DNA of 64,000 bases from Methylobacterium sp. 2A (GTDB lineage Bacteria > Pseudomonadota > Alphaproteobacteria > Rhizobiales > Beijerinckiaceae). Where the stretch lies: positions 496,001-560,000 of the forward strand of contig NZ_VUOK01000003.1 of assembly GCF_009806555.1 (NCBI RefSeq), written 5' to 3'. Of the stretch, positions 34,543-43,334 are shown in pieces; within the stretch, counting starts at the first letter, position 1; the number at the start of each line of letters is the position of its first letter. The notes under the pieces are model-generated. The model had not been told where the DNA came from, ran no database searches, and worked only from the letters and a program-made list of their open reading frames with translations. A program made the position numbers and the translations under genes.

Positions 34543-35433
34543 ATGAGCATCCTCATCGACGAGACCACCCCGATCATCGTCCAGGGCATCACGGGCGACA
34601 AGGGCACCTTCCACGCCAAGGAGATGCTCGACTACGGCACGAACGTCGTCGGCGGCGTCACGCCGGGCAAGGGCGGGCGCACCCATCTCGGCCTGCCGGT
34701 GTTCAACACCGTCAAGGAGGCGGTGGCGGCGACCGGCGCGACCACATCGATCACCTTCGTGGCGCCGCCCTTCGCGGCGGATGCCATCATGGAGGCGGCC
34801 GATGCCGGGCTGCGGCTGGTCTGCTCGATCACCGACGGCATCCCGGCCCAGGACATGATGCGGGTGAAGCGCTACCTGATGCGCTATCCGCGGGATCGCC
34901 GCACCATGGTGGTCGGCCCGAACTGTGCCGGCATCATCTCTCCCGGCAAGGCGATGCTCGGCATCATGCCCGGGCACATCTACCTCCCGGGCAATGTCGG
35001 GGTGATCTCCCGCTCGGGGACGCTGGGCTACGAGGCCGCCGCGCAGCTCAAGGAGCTGGGCCTCGGCATTTCGACCTCGGTGGGCATCGGCGGCGATCCG
35101 ATCAACGGCTCGTCCTTCCTCGACCACCTCGCTTTGTTCGAGACCGACCCGGACACCGACGCGGTGCTGATGATCGGCGAGATCGGCGGCCCGCAGGAGG
35201 CCGAAGCCTCGGCCTGGATCCGCGAGAACATGTCGAAGCCGGTGATCGGTTTCGTGGCGGGGCTGACGGCGCCGAAGGGCCGGCGGATGGGCCATGCCGG
35301 CGCGATCATCTCGGCGGCCGGCGACAGCGCCGCCGAGAAGGCCGAGATCATGCGCTCGTACGGGCTGACGGTGGCGCCGGATCCGGGCAGCTTCGGGCAG
35401 ACCGTGGCCGACGTGCTGGCGCGGGCGGCGTAG
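34543..35433 (+). CDS. mtkB: Malate thiokinase (malate-CoA ligase) alpha subunit
   Basis: A 296-residue CoA-binding subunit like succinyl-CoA synthetase alpha. The CoA-binding Rossmann domain starts IVQGITGDKGTFHAKEMLDYGTNVVGGVTPGKGG; VVGPNCAGIISPGKAMLGIMPG and ISRSGTLGYEAA follow. The phosphorylated active-site residue is His251 in GHAGAII. It completes malate thiokinase with MtkA. The downstream gap to ppc carries a palindromic repeat. Confidence 0.95.
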   Translation: MSILIDETTPIIVQGITGDKGTFHAKEMLDYGTNVVGGVTPGKGGRTHLGLPVFNTVKEAVAATGATTSITFVAPPFAADAIMEAADAGLRLVCSITDGIPAQDMMRVKRYLMRYPRDRRTMVVGPNCAGIISPGKAMLGIMPGHIYLPGNVGVISRSGTLGYEAAAQLKELGLGISTSVGIGGDPINGSSFLDHLALFETDPDTDAVLMIGEIGGPQEAEASAWIRENMSKPVIGFVAGLTAPKGRRMGHAGAIISAAGDSAAEKAEIMRSYGLTVAPDPGSFGQTVADVLARAA

Positions 35434-35439
35434 ATCCTT

Positions 35440-35549
35440 CCCTCCCCCTTGTGGGGAGGGACCGAGGGTGAGGGTGGTTCAGGTTAGGGCGTTCCGGTGC
35501 CTCCTGCACCACCCCCACCCCCCAACCCCTCCCCGCAAGGGGGAGGGGA
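35440..35549 (+). repeat. Palindromic repeat between mtkB and ppc (MITE-core type)
   Basis: Left arm CCCTCCCCCTTGTGGGGAGGG (35440-35460 region), right arm 35526-35548, with GGTGAGGGTGG...CCACCCCCACC pairing inside. It corresponds closely to the interior (about 1335-1441) of the MITE-like elements but lacks their terminal inverted repeats. Seven bases after mtkB. Confidence 0.75.
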
Positions 35550-35577
35550 ATGCAGTAGTGCGCCACGAGGTGGCCCC

Positions 35578-38328
35578 ATGACCCGTACCCTGCACGCAAC
35601 CCCGGGCCTCGTCGACGCCACGGCCTTTGCGCCGCCGGTGATCGTCGGCACCTCGGCGGAACAGGCTTTGGACATCCTGTTCCAGGCCCTGCTCGACGTC
35701 GCCCGCCGGCACGATCCGGATCTGGAAGCCGTGCTGCACGGCACCGCCGACATCTCGCGCTTCTCGCCGCAGATGCTGGCGCGCGCGCTCCAGGTGCAGG
35801 GCATCTGGTTCCAGCTGATCTCCATCGCCGAGCAGAACGCCGCGATGCGCCGCCGCCGCCATGTCGAGCGCACGGAAGGCCGCGCCGCGCTCGGCGGCTC
35901 CTTCGCCAAGGTCTTTTCCGACGCGCGCAAGCAGGGCGTGCCGCCCGAGAAGATCCAGGCGCTGCTCACCGACCTGCGCATCCGCCCGACGCTCACCGCC
36001 CACCCCACCGAGGGCAAGCGGGTGACGGTGCTGGAAAAGTTCCGGCGGATCTACCTCGTGCTGCGCGAGCTGGAGATGCCGCGCTGGACCGACCGCGAGC
36101 GCAACGGGCTCATGAACGCGCTGCGCGACCAGATCGAGCTGGTCTGGATGACGGGCGAGCTGCATCTGGAGAAGGCGACCGTCGAGCGCGAGGTGGCCTG
36201 GGGGCTGCACTTCTTCGACGAAACCCTGTTCGAGATGCTGCCCGAAACCCTTGAAACGCTGCACGAAGCGCTGGCCGAAGCCTATCCGGGCACCGACTTC
36301 AAGGTCCCGCCCTTCTTCCAGTTCGGCTCGTGGATCGGCGGCGACCGGGACGGCAACCCCTACGTCACCGCCGCCGTCACCCGGCAGACCCTGCACCGGA
36401 ACGCGCTCGCCTCGCTCACCCGCTACCGGGACGGCGTGCGCGAGCTGGGCCGCACCCTGTCGCTCACCGAGCGCGCGCTGCCGCTGCCCGACAGTTTCCG
36501 CGCGGAACTCGACCGGCAGCTCGCCGAGAGCGGCCAGGCCCGCGCGATCACCCGGCGCAACCCGGGCGAGCCCTATCGCCAGTATCTCTCCTGCGTCCTG
36601 CGCAAGATCGAGGCGACCATCGCCCGCAACGAGGGCGCGCATCCCTCCGGCCCCGATTACGCCAGCGCGGACGGGCTGATCGAGGACCTGCGCGTGCTGG
36701 AGCGCGGCCTGACCGAGGCGAAGTGCGGGGCGCTGGCGCGGGACCTCGTCCGCCCGGTCCGCCGGATGGTCGAGATCTTCCGGTTCTCGACGGTCCGGCT
36801 CGACCTGCGCGAGAACACCACCCGGACCACCGACACGCTCCACGCCCTCTGGCGCCAGCGCAACGGCGACGGTGAGCCGCCTTCCCTCGGTTCGGCCGCC
36901 TGGCGCCAATGGCTCGACGCGGAACTCGCCCGTCCGCGCGATCCGGAGCGCTCCTTCGAGGATCTGCCCGACGCGGCGCGCGAGACGCTCGCCACCTTCG
37001 CGCTGGTCGCCGAGATGCGCGAGGCCCTGGACCGCGAGGCCTTCGGCGCCTTCGTGCTGTCGATGACCCGCTCGGTCGAGGATGTGCTCGGCGCCTACCT
37101 GCTCGCCAAGGAAGCCGGCGTGTTCCTCGACGCGGCCGGCACCGAGATCTGCCCGCTGCCGATCGTGCCGCTGTTCGAGACGATCGACGATCTGCGCGCC
37201 GCCCCGGCGATCATGCGGGCGCTGCTCGGCACGCCGGTGGTGCGCCGCTCCACCCGTTGGCAGGGCGGGGTGCAGGAGGTGATGATCGGCTATTCCGATT
37301 CCAACAAGGATGGCGGCTTCGTCGCCGCCAATTGGGAGCTCTACAAGGCGCAGAGCAAGCTGACCCGGCTCGGCGAAGAGCTCGGTGTCGGGATCGCCTT
37401 CTTCCACGGGCGCGGCGGCTCGGTGAGCCGCGGCGGGGTGCCGACTCAAAAGGGCATCATGGCCCAGCCGCCGGGCTCGATCCGCGGCCGGTTCCGCACC
37501 ACCGAGCAGGGCGAGGTCGTCTCGTTCAAATACGCCAACCGCGGCACCGCCGCCTACCAGATGGAACTGCTCGCGGCCTCGGTGTTCGAGCACGCACTGG
37601 CCGGCGACGGCGAGCGGGCGGGCCCCGGCCATGACGACGCGCTGGAGGCTTTGGCCGGCGCCTCGCGGGCGGCCTATGTCCAGCTGCTCCAGACCGACGG
37701 CCTCGTCGATTACTTCCAGGCGGCGAGCCCGCTCGACGAGATCGCGCTGCTGAACATCGGCTCGCGCCCGGCCCGCCGCTTCGGCGCCCGGTCGCTCTCC
37801 GATCTCCGTGCGATCCCCTGGGTGTTCGCGTGGTCGCAGAACCGGCACGTGATCACCGGCTGGTACGGGGTCGGCTCGGGGCTTGCGAGCTTCATCGACG
37901 TGCGCGGCCGCGAGGGCGAAGCAACCTTGAAGCGCCTGTTCCAGGAATCCCGCATCCTCCGCCTCGTCCTCGACGAGGTCGAGAAGACGCTGATGATGGT
38001 CGATCTCGACATCGCCCGCGCCTATGCGGGCCTCGTCCCGGACGCCGGCATTCGCGATCGCATCTTCTCGATGATCGAGGCCGAATACGCGCTGACCCGC
38101 GCGATGGTGCTGCGGGTGAGCGGCGGCGGGGAACTCGCCGAGCGCTTCCCGCTGTTCCGGGACCGCCTGAAGGGCCGGCTGCCGACGATCAATCAGGTGA
38201 GCCGCGAGCAGGTGGAACTGCTCGCCCGCTACCGCGCCGAGACCGACGAGGAAAGGCGCGAGGCGGTGAAGTCGGCGCTGTTGCTGTCGATCAACTGCAT
38301 CGCGGTCGGCTTCGGGGCGACCGGGTGA
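35578..38328 (+). CDS. ppc: Phosphoenolpyruvate carboxylase (serine-cycle)
   Basis: A 916-residue enzyme making oxaloacetate from PEP and bicarbonate, the CO2-fixing step of the serine cycle. The ATG at 35578 has GAGGTGG upstream; an earlier in-frame start lies inside the palindrome and is not credible. Active-site blocks: TLTAHPTEGKR (His142), WIGGDRDGNP, EVMIGYSDSNKDGGFVAANWELY, FFHGRGGSVSRGG, and the C-terminal SINCIAVGFGATG, where the usual QNTG end is replaced by GATG. Length and order are normal. Upstream of mclA by 320 bases. Confidence 0.96.
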   Translation: MTRTLHATPGLVDATAFAPPVIVGTSAEQALDILFQALLDVARRHDPDLEAVLHGTADISRFSPQMLARALQVQGIWFQLISIAEQNAAMRRRRHVERTEGRAALGGSFAKVFSDARKQGVPPEKIQALLTDLRIRPTLTAHPTEGKRVTVLEKFRRIYLVLRELEMPRWTDRERNGLMNALRDQIELVWMTGELHLEKATVEREVAWGLHFFDETLFEMLPETLETLHEALAEAYPGTDFKVPPFFQFGSWIGGDRDGNPYVTAAVTRQTLHRNALASLTRYRDGVRELGRTLSLTERALPLPDSFRAELDRQLAESGQARAITRRNPGEPYRQYLSCVLRKIEATIARNEGAHPSGPDYASADGLIEDLRVLERGLTEAKCGALARDLVRPVRRMVEIFRFSTVRLDLRENTTRTTDTLHALWRQRNGDGEPPSLGSAAWRQWLDAELARPRDPERSFEDLPDAARETLATFALVAEMREALDREAFGAFVLSMTRSVEDVLGAYLLAKEAGVFLDAAGTEICPLPIVPLFETIDDLRAAPAIMRALLGTPVVRRSTRWQGGVQEVMIGYSDSNKDGGFVAANWELYKAQSKLTRLGEELGVGIAFFHGRGGSVSRGGVPTQKGIMAQPPGSIRGRFRTTEQGEVVSFKYANRGTAAYQMELLAASVFEHALAGDGERAGPGHDDALEALAGASRAAYVQLLQTDGLVDYFQAASPLDEIALLNIGSRPARRFGARSLSDLRAIPWVFAWSQNRHVITGWYGVGSGLASFIDVRGREGEATLKRLFQESRILRLVLDEVEKTLMMVDLDIARAYAGLVPDAGIRDRIFSMIEAEYALTRAMVLRVSGGGELAERFPLFRDRLKGRLPTINQVSREQVELLARYRAETDEERREAVKSALLLSINCIAVGFGATG

Positions 38329-38355
38329 GGCGGCGCGGGATCTGCACGCACCAAA

Positions 38356-38530
38356 CCCTCTCCCCTCTGCGGGAGAGGGTGGCCCCCGAAGGGGGACGGG
38401 AGAGGGGAGCGACGGTGCAGAAGAAGGCGGTGGCCTTCATGAAGGTAGCCTCCCTACCTGAACCCGGGTTTCCCTCTCCCGACCCCTGCTAACGCAGGGG
38501 CCACCCTCCCCCGCAAAGGGGGGAGGGAGA
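38356..38530 (-). repeat. Large palindromic repeat between ppc and mclA (family P, inverted copy)
   Basis: Arms at 38356-38408 and 38471-38529 are made of the same blocks as 31241-31414 (AGAGGGTGGCCCC, ACGGGAGAGGGGA, AACCCGGGTTTCC in the loop), but the element reads in the opposite orientation. The 118 bases between it and mclA hold an AGGAGAGA ribosome binding site and no other feature I can name. Confidence 0.8.
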
Positions 38531-38648
38531 GCCGCGCGCCCTCAACAACAAGTCTTGCTCTGTCGCCACGCGGTGCGAGCGCCATTTTCACCGCCGAGCG
38601 GATACCCCGCACCGGCATCAGAACCGTCACCAGGAGAGAGACCCCACG

Positions 38649-39620
38649 ATGAGCTTCACCCTGATCCCGCAGGCCAAGGCCCGCCTGCACCGTTCCGAGC
38701 TGGCCGTCCCGGGCTCGAACCCGACCTTCATGGAGAAGGCGACCGCCTCGGCGGCCGACGTGATCTTCCTCGATCTGGAAGACGCCGTGGCCCCCGACGA
38801 CAAGGAGAAGGCCCGCACCAACATCATCCAGGCGCTCAACGACCTGGATTGGGGCAACAAGACCATGATGATCCGCATCAACGGTCTCGACACCCACTAC
38901 ATGTACCGCGACGTGGTCGACATCGTCGAAGCCTGCCCGCGGCTCGACATGATCCTGATCCCCAAGGTCGGCGTACCGCAGGACGTCTACGCCATCGACG
39001 TGCTGGTCACCCAGATCGAGCAGGCCAAGAAGCGCGAGAAGAAGCTCGGCTTCGAGGTGCTGATCGAAACCGCCCTCGGCATGGCCAATGTCGAGGCGAT
39101 CGCCCAGTCCTCAAAACGCCTGGAGGCCATGTCGTTCGGCGTGGCCGACTACGCCGCCTCGACCCGCGCCCGCTCGACCGTGATCGGCGGCGTGAACCCG
39201 GACTTCTCGGTGCTGACCGACAAGGACGAGGGTGGCAACCGCCAGACCCACTGGCAGGACCCGTGGCTGTTCGCCCAGAACCGCATGCTGATCGCCTGCC
39301 GCGCCTATGGCCTGCGCCCGATCGACGGCCCGTTCGGCGACTTTTCCGATCCGGACGGCTACGTCTCGGCGGCGAAGCGCTGCGCGGCGCTCGGCTTCGA
39401 AGGCAAGTGGGCGATCCACCCGAGCCAGATCGATCTGGCCAATCAGGTCTTCACCCCGTCCGAGGCCGAGGTCACCAAGGCCCGCCGCATCCTCGAAGCG
39501 ATGGAAGAGGCCGCCAAAGCGGGGCGCGGCGCCGTCTCGCTCGACGGCCGCCTGATCGACATCGCCTCGATCCGCATGGCCGAAGCGCTGATCGAGAAGG
39601 CGGATGCGATGAAGGGCTGA
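38649..39620 (+). CDS. mclA: L-malyl-CoA / beta-methylmalyl-CoA lyase
   Basis: A 323-residue CitE-fold lyase that splits malyl-CoA to acetyl-CoA and glyoxylate, closing the serine cycle, and can act on methylmalyl-CoA in the ethylmalonyl-CoA pathway. N-terminal HRSELAVPGSNPTFMEKA, the metal-binding region VIFLDLEDAVAPDDKEKAR and FEVLIETALGMANVEAI are typical, as is KWAIHPSQIDLANQVF. It is the last gene of the cluster and is followed seven bases later by a terminator hairpin. Confidence 0.96.
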   Translation: MSFTLIPQAKARLHRSELAVPGSNPTFMEKATASAADVIFLDLEDAVAPDDKEKARTNIIQALNDLDWGNKTMMIRINGLDTHYMYRDVVDIVEACPRLDMILIPKVGVPQDVYAIDVLVTQIEQAKKREKKLGFEVLIETALGMANVEAIAQSSKRLEAMSFGVADYAASTRARSTVIGGVNPDFSVLTDKDEGGNRQTHWQDPWLFAQNRMLIACRAYGLRPIDGPFGDFSDPDGYVSAAKRCAALGFEGKWAIHPSQIDLANQVFTPSEAEVTKARRILEAMEEAAKAGRGAVSLDGRLIDIASIRMAEALIEKADAMKG

Positions 39621-39627
39621 TTCGACG

Positions 39628-39651
39628 GAGGCGCAACGTCGGTTGCGCCTC
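39628..39651 (+). terminator. Terminator at end of serine-cycle cluster
   Basis: A perfect 10-base stem GAGGCGCAAC / GTTGCGCCTC with a GTCG tetraloop, seven bases after the mclA stop. The remaining 230 bases to the next (convergent) gene hold nothing recognised. Confidence 0.75.
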
Positions 39652-39881
39652 TCCGGGACGCCAGTGGTACGGATGTCCCGCGGGCTTCACCGGCCCGCCC
39701 GTGATTGGCCGCAAGTTCTTGTGTGACCTCGGCCGGTTGCGGCCGGGAGTCGAACGAATGGTCATCGTTCTGACGATCGCCAGAACAGAAAGCGGCGAGT
39801 GGAGCTTCACCCTCCGCTTCGCCAAGAACCAGCGCGCGAACGCTGATTCTACCGCCTCCCCAATGGGAAGGATGGTGTCGT

Positions 39882-40730
39882 TCAGAACGGCCGGTCATCC
39901 GGCAGACGCGCCGCCGCCATCTCCCCCGGCGTCGGATCGCGCCGGATTTCGATCCCCTCCCGCCAGTCCGCCGCGATCAGCCCGAGCCGGGCGAAGCCGT
40001 CGAGCCAGCCGTCCATCGGCCAGAGGCCGTGCCGCGCCTGGAACCGCGACGCGTTGGCGACGATGTCGCGAAAATGCTGGAGCGGCGGGTCGTAGCCCGG
40101 GTGATGCTGGTGATAGGCCCGCGGGCCGCCGAGGAACAGGATCGGCACCCCGGCCGCGTCGGCCCGGAACGCCAGATCGGTATCCTCCGCCCCGTAGCCG
40201 GAGAACGATTCATCGAAACCGCCGAGCCGGTCGTAGGTCGCGGCGCGTACGGCGAAGGCCAGCGACCAGAACAGGCCCGGTTTCGGGGCCGGCACCACCA
40301 TCCCGGCGGGCGGGAAGGCGCGCACCGGGTGCGGATGCCCCAGCCGGTCGAGGTCGGCCTCCCGCCAGTCATCCGCCACGGCGCCGGCCGGCAGGTAGCC
40401 GATCTCGCAGCAGATCAGGCCGTCATGCTCAGTAACCGCCCGGGACAGACCGGCGACGAGCCCCGCCGAGGGGATGCAATCCACGTCGAGGAAGATCAGC
40501 GTGTCGGTCCGCGCCGCCCGGCGGCCGGCATTGCGCGCGGCCGCCAGCGGCAGGCCGGCATGGGGGAACGCGACACGCTCCACCGGGAAGGGCAGCGTCG
40601 GGAGAGGGGCCGCGTCACCGATCTCCACCACGATGCAGGCAGCGGGCTGCGTCCCTCGGGCGAGCCCTTCGAGCAGGCGGGCGAGATGCGCGTCCCGGCC
40701 CTTGTTGAGGGTGATGACCGTGGCGCTCAC
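39882..40730 (-). CDS. GT2-type glycosyltransferase
   Basis: A 282-residue GT-A glycosyltransferase starting at a GTG (40730) that overlaps the upstream methyltransferase stop by four bases. ATVITLNKGRDAHLARLLEGLA opens the fold, the metal motif is FLDVDCIPS, and the galactosyltransferase-like C-terminal block is FDESFSGYGAEDTDLAFRADAAG followed by HQHHPGYDPP. These features resemble beta-1,4-galactosyltransferase-like GT2/GT7 members. Third gene of a coupled deacetylase-methyltransferase-glycosyltransferase operon; acceptor unknown. Confidence 0.85.
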   Translation of the reverse strand: MSATVITLNKGRDAHLARLLEGLARGTQPAACIVVEIGDAAPLPTLPFPVERVAFPHAGLPLAAARNAGRRAARTDTLIFLDVDCIPSAGLVAGLSRAVTEHDGLICCEIGYLPAGAVADDWREADLDRLGHPHPVRAFPPAGMVVPAPKPGLFWSLAFAVRAATYDRLGGFDESFSGYGAEDTDLAFRADAAGVPILFLGGPRAYHQHHPGYDPPLQHFRDIVANASRFQARHGLWPMDGWLDGFARLGLIAADWREGIEIRRDPTPGEMAAARLPDDRPF

Positions 40731-41320
40731 GCGGGCGACCCGGCGCGCAGGACGTCGAGCCGATACGCGGCCGTCCGGGATTGATGCAGCAGGCCGGCGA
40801 ACGGCGCCGCCTGCGTGATGAAGCCCTCGGCCGCCGCGTCGCCGGATTGCGGATAATCGGTCACCCCGAGCCAGTGAACCAGGATCAGGTCGCCGCCGGG
40901 CTCGATCGCCTCCCCGGCCCGGCGCACCAGCGCGGTCAGATCCGACGGCCCGAGGAAGTACAGGAACTCGGATAGCACCATGAGATCGAACCGGCCTTCG
41001 GGCCAATCGGCCGGCATGGCGCCCTGCCGGATCTCGACGTTGGGCCGGTCGGCGCAGCGGGCGCGCGCGGCCTCGACCGCGGCGGGGACGAGGTCGACGG
41101 CGAGCAGACGGTCGCAGCGCTCGGCGAGGGCGCGGGTGAAGACGCCGATCGAGCAGGCCGGCTCGAAGGCCGACCGATAGCGCGCCCGCGGCAGGGCCGC
41201 GAGCGTCGCCGCATATTTGTCGCGCTCGTAGGCCGAGCTGGTGAAGCGCCAGGGATCCGGATCGCTGGCGTAGATGCCCGCGAAATAATCCGCCGGCACG
41301 GTCTCCGTCCGCCGGCTCAT
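40727..41320 (-). CDS. SAM-dependent methyltransferase (NodS-like)
   Basis: A 197-residue class I methyltransferase. The start ATG at 41320 overlaps the upstream deacetylase stop (ATGA); its own stop overlaps the downstream GTG. Motif I is AFEPACSIGVFTRALAERC and the DRLLAVDLVPAAVEAAR acidic motif follows; DYFAGIYASDPDPWRFTSSAYERDKYAATLAAL is the N-terminal signature of the NodS-like family, whose founder N-methylates a deacetylated chitooligosaccharide. Pairing with a PIG-L deacetylase fits deacetylation then methylation of an amino sugar, which is inference. Confidence 0.85.
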   Translation of the reverse strand: MSRRTETVPADYFAGIYASDPDPWRFTSSAYERDKYAATLAALPRARYRSAFEPACSIGVFTRALAERCDRLLAVDLVPAAVEAARARCADRPNVEIRQGAMPADWPEGRFDLMVLSEFLYFLGPSDLTALVRRAGEAIEPGGDLILVHWLGVTDYPQSGDAAAEGFITQAAPFAGLLHQSRTAAYRLDVLRAGSPA

Positions 41321-42054
41321 GCAGGGACCGTGACGAAGCGCTCGTAGGGGCCGCACAGCCGTTCGATCATGGCGGGCTCCAGGCGGAATCCCTGCGGATC
41401 GTCCGCGATCAGATCGGTCGTCTGCGATTCGTGTGCCGCGACCGCGCGGGCCTTGGTGGCGCGATACGGCGCAACGTCGAGGCGCAGGCCCGTCGGGGCG
41501 GGGCCGACCTCGGTCTCGGGCGGCAGGGTCCAGCCCCAGACCGGATATTCGTAGATGCGCACGTGCGGCATATGGGGCCGGGCGAGGCCGACGATGGCGG
41601 CTGCCGCCTTGTGATCGCAGTGCGGGTCGTGCCGCCAGGTCACGAACACGGCACCCGCGTCGCAGTCGGCCGCGGCCCGCGCGACCGCCCGCGCGGCGTC
41701 CTCGGCGACCGGGCCGTCGCTCGGCACATGCGCGTCGGGCAGGCGCAGGAAGGTGACGTCCCCCGCCGCGAGGCCGAGGACCGCTACCGCCCGCACCGTC
41801 TCGGCCTCGCGCAGGGTGCGGAGCTTCTCGGGCGGATAGAGCCGGGAATGGGTGTGCGAACCGCAGCCGTCGCTGACCACGACGAGCCGGACCGCCCGCC
41901 CCTCTGCCCGTGCCGCGGCGATCAGGCCGCCGCAGCCCAGGCTCTCGTCATCGGGATGCGGCGCGACGACGACGAGGCCGCCGGCTCCGACCAGCGCGTC
42001 GAGGCTGCCGAGGGGAAGGGCATCGGCAGCCGCCAGGAAGGCATCGGCGCGCAT
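41317..42054 (-). CDS. PIG-L/LmbE-family deacetylase
   Basis: A 245-residue zinc-dependent N-deacetylase. The metal motif APHPDDESLGCGG (His33, Asp36 region) is near the N-terminus and a second zinc ligand is in WRHDPHCDHKAAAA. Family members deacetylate N-acetylglucosamine on inositol, mycothiol or bacillithiol precursors, or antibiotics. The protein is cytosolic (no signal). First gene of a three-gene, four-base-overlap operon with a NodS-like methyltransferase and a GT2 glycosyltransferase. Confidence 0.85.
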   Translation of the reverse strand: MRADAFLAAADALPLGSLDALVGAGGLVVVAPHPDDESLGCGGLIAAARAEGRAVRLVVVSDGCGSHTHSRLYPPEKLRTLREAETVRAVAVLGLAAGDVTFLRLPDAHVPSDGPVAEDAARAVARAAADCDAGAVFVTWRHDPHCDHKAAAAIVGLARPHMPHVRIYEYPVWGWTLPPETEVGPAPTGLRLDVAPYRATKARAVAAHESQTTDLIADDPQGFRLEPAMIERLCGPYERFVTVPA

Positions 42055-42206
42055 CAGAGGGCCACCGTCCGGGCAGATGCGAGACGCGCGGTACTCCGGG
42101 GGCGGAGGCTGAGAGGGTCGGTCACGGATCGCTCCAGGCAGTCAGCATGGCGTGACCCCGGATATCGACCCGAACGCCTGAACGCGCCCTGAGCGGCGCG
42201 TTCGGA

Positions 42207-42482
42207 CTACCGGTCGTTCTCGGTGGTGAGAGCGCCGAGGCGGGTCCCCTCGTCGGTACCGGACGCTTCTGCCAAATGGACACCCGGCGTCGGCGATTCG
42301 GTGAAGACCGCCCCGGCCGTGCAGAAGGCGCTGCGGAGAGCCTCGATCTGCCCGCTCGGCAGATCACCGTAACCGCCCTCGAAATCGCGCACGCGCCGCT
42401 CGTCGAGCCCGACCTTCGCGGCGAGGTCCGCCTCGGACCAGCCGAGCAGCCCGCGGGCCGCCCGCGATTGCGCCGGGCTCAT
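42207..42482 (-). CDS. Small XRE-type helix-turn-helix protein
   Basis: About 91 residues from the ATG at 42482; the frame is open further upstream to a TTG at 42551 and the true start is uncertain. MSPAQSRAARGLLGWSEADLAAKVGLDERRVRDFEGG is a compact HTH in which residues 1-35 cover the DNA-binding helices. The C-terminus is acidic and unstructured. Probably a small transcriptional regulator; the target is unknown. Divergent from the META-domain gene. Confidence 0.65.
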   Translation of the reverse strand: MSPAQSRAARGLLGWSEADLAAKVGLDERRVRDFEGGYGDLPSGQIEALRSAFCTAGAVFTESPTPGVHLAEASGTDEGTRLGALTTENDR

Positions 42483-42727
42483 CGCCGGAGCGCCCGCGCC
42501 GCTCTGCGCACCCTCGTCCGATCCTGCCAAGGCCACTCTCCCGATCTTCAATGATCAACAACGATGACCGCCGCCGATCGTTTCCGGGCGGACGTATCGG
42601 CGGCGCGACCACAATTGTGCTGAAATCCTGTCGCATCCGCCAGGGCGCGGGGATTCGGAACGCCTCTGGCGGCGCGTCCGGATCCGGGATGACCTGAGCG
42701 CGGAGCGCGCGAGATGGGGACTGAACG

Positions 42728-43240
42728 ATGAGAGGGGTGCTGATCGCAACCTTGGCCTGCGCGGTTCTGGCCGCGGGTGTCACCGCAGCGACGCAGGCGC
42801 AGGCCCAGATGGGGGCGCCCACGGGCTTCGGTAAGGGCAACCGCCGTCCCGGCGGCGAGGATGAGAAGAAGCCTCAGTACGTGCCCGGGGCCAAGGCCAG
42901 CGAGAAGATCTTCCCGCTCGATTCGACCTGGACGGCGGTGAGCCTCAACGGCAAGCCGTTCTCCGGCAGCGATCGGCCGAGCTTCATCATCGACAAGCAG
43001 TACCGCGCCCGCGGCTACGGCGGCTGCAACACCTTCGCGGCCACGGCCTTCCCGCTCAAGGAGCAGCATATCGCGGTCGGCCCGCTCGCGCTGACCAAGA
43101 AGAGCTGCGACAAGGGCTTGGCTGCCTCGGAGCAGGCCTTCTTCATCGCCCTGCGCACCTCGGCGGTGTGGGATCTGGTCGGCTCGCAGCTGGTCCTGAA
43201 GAGCCCGAACGGCGAGCTGAAGTTCGACCGCGCGCTTTAA
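42728..43240 (+). CDS. META/HslJ-domain exported protein
   Basis: A 170-residue protein with a signal peptide (residues 1-26, ending AQAQ) and one META domain. Key features are STWTAVSLNGKPF at the domain start, then ARGYGGCNTFAATAF, ALTKKSCDKG (two Cys probably disulfide-bonded) and LKSPNGELKFDRAL. HslJ-type proteins are outer-membrane or periplasmic and linked to heat shock or novobiocin resistance in E. coli; the role here is unknown. Confidence 0.8.
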   Translation: MRGVLIATLACAVLAAGVTAATQAQAQMGAPTGFGKGNRRPGGEDEKKPQYVPGAKASEKIFPLDSTWTAVSLNGKPFSGSDRPSFIIDKQYRARGYGGCNTFAATAFPLKEQHIAVGPLALTKKSCDKGLAASEQAFFIALRTSAVWDLVGSQLVLKSPNGELKFDRAL

Positions 43241-43334
43241 GCGATCGTTCACCACGCCGCAGGAAGGCCTGCGGTGATTCAGACGATCTTGGTGGGTGTC
43301 GATTTCTACTCCTCGCGTGCCGAGGAGATTACAG

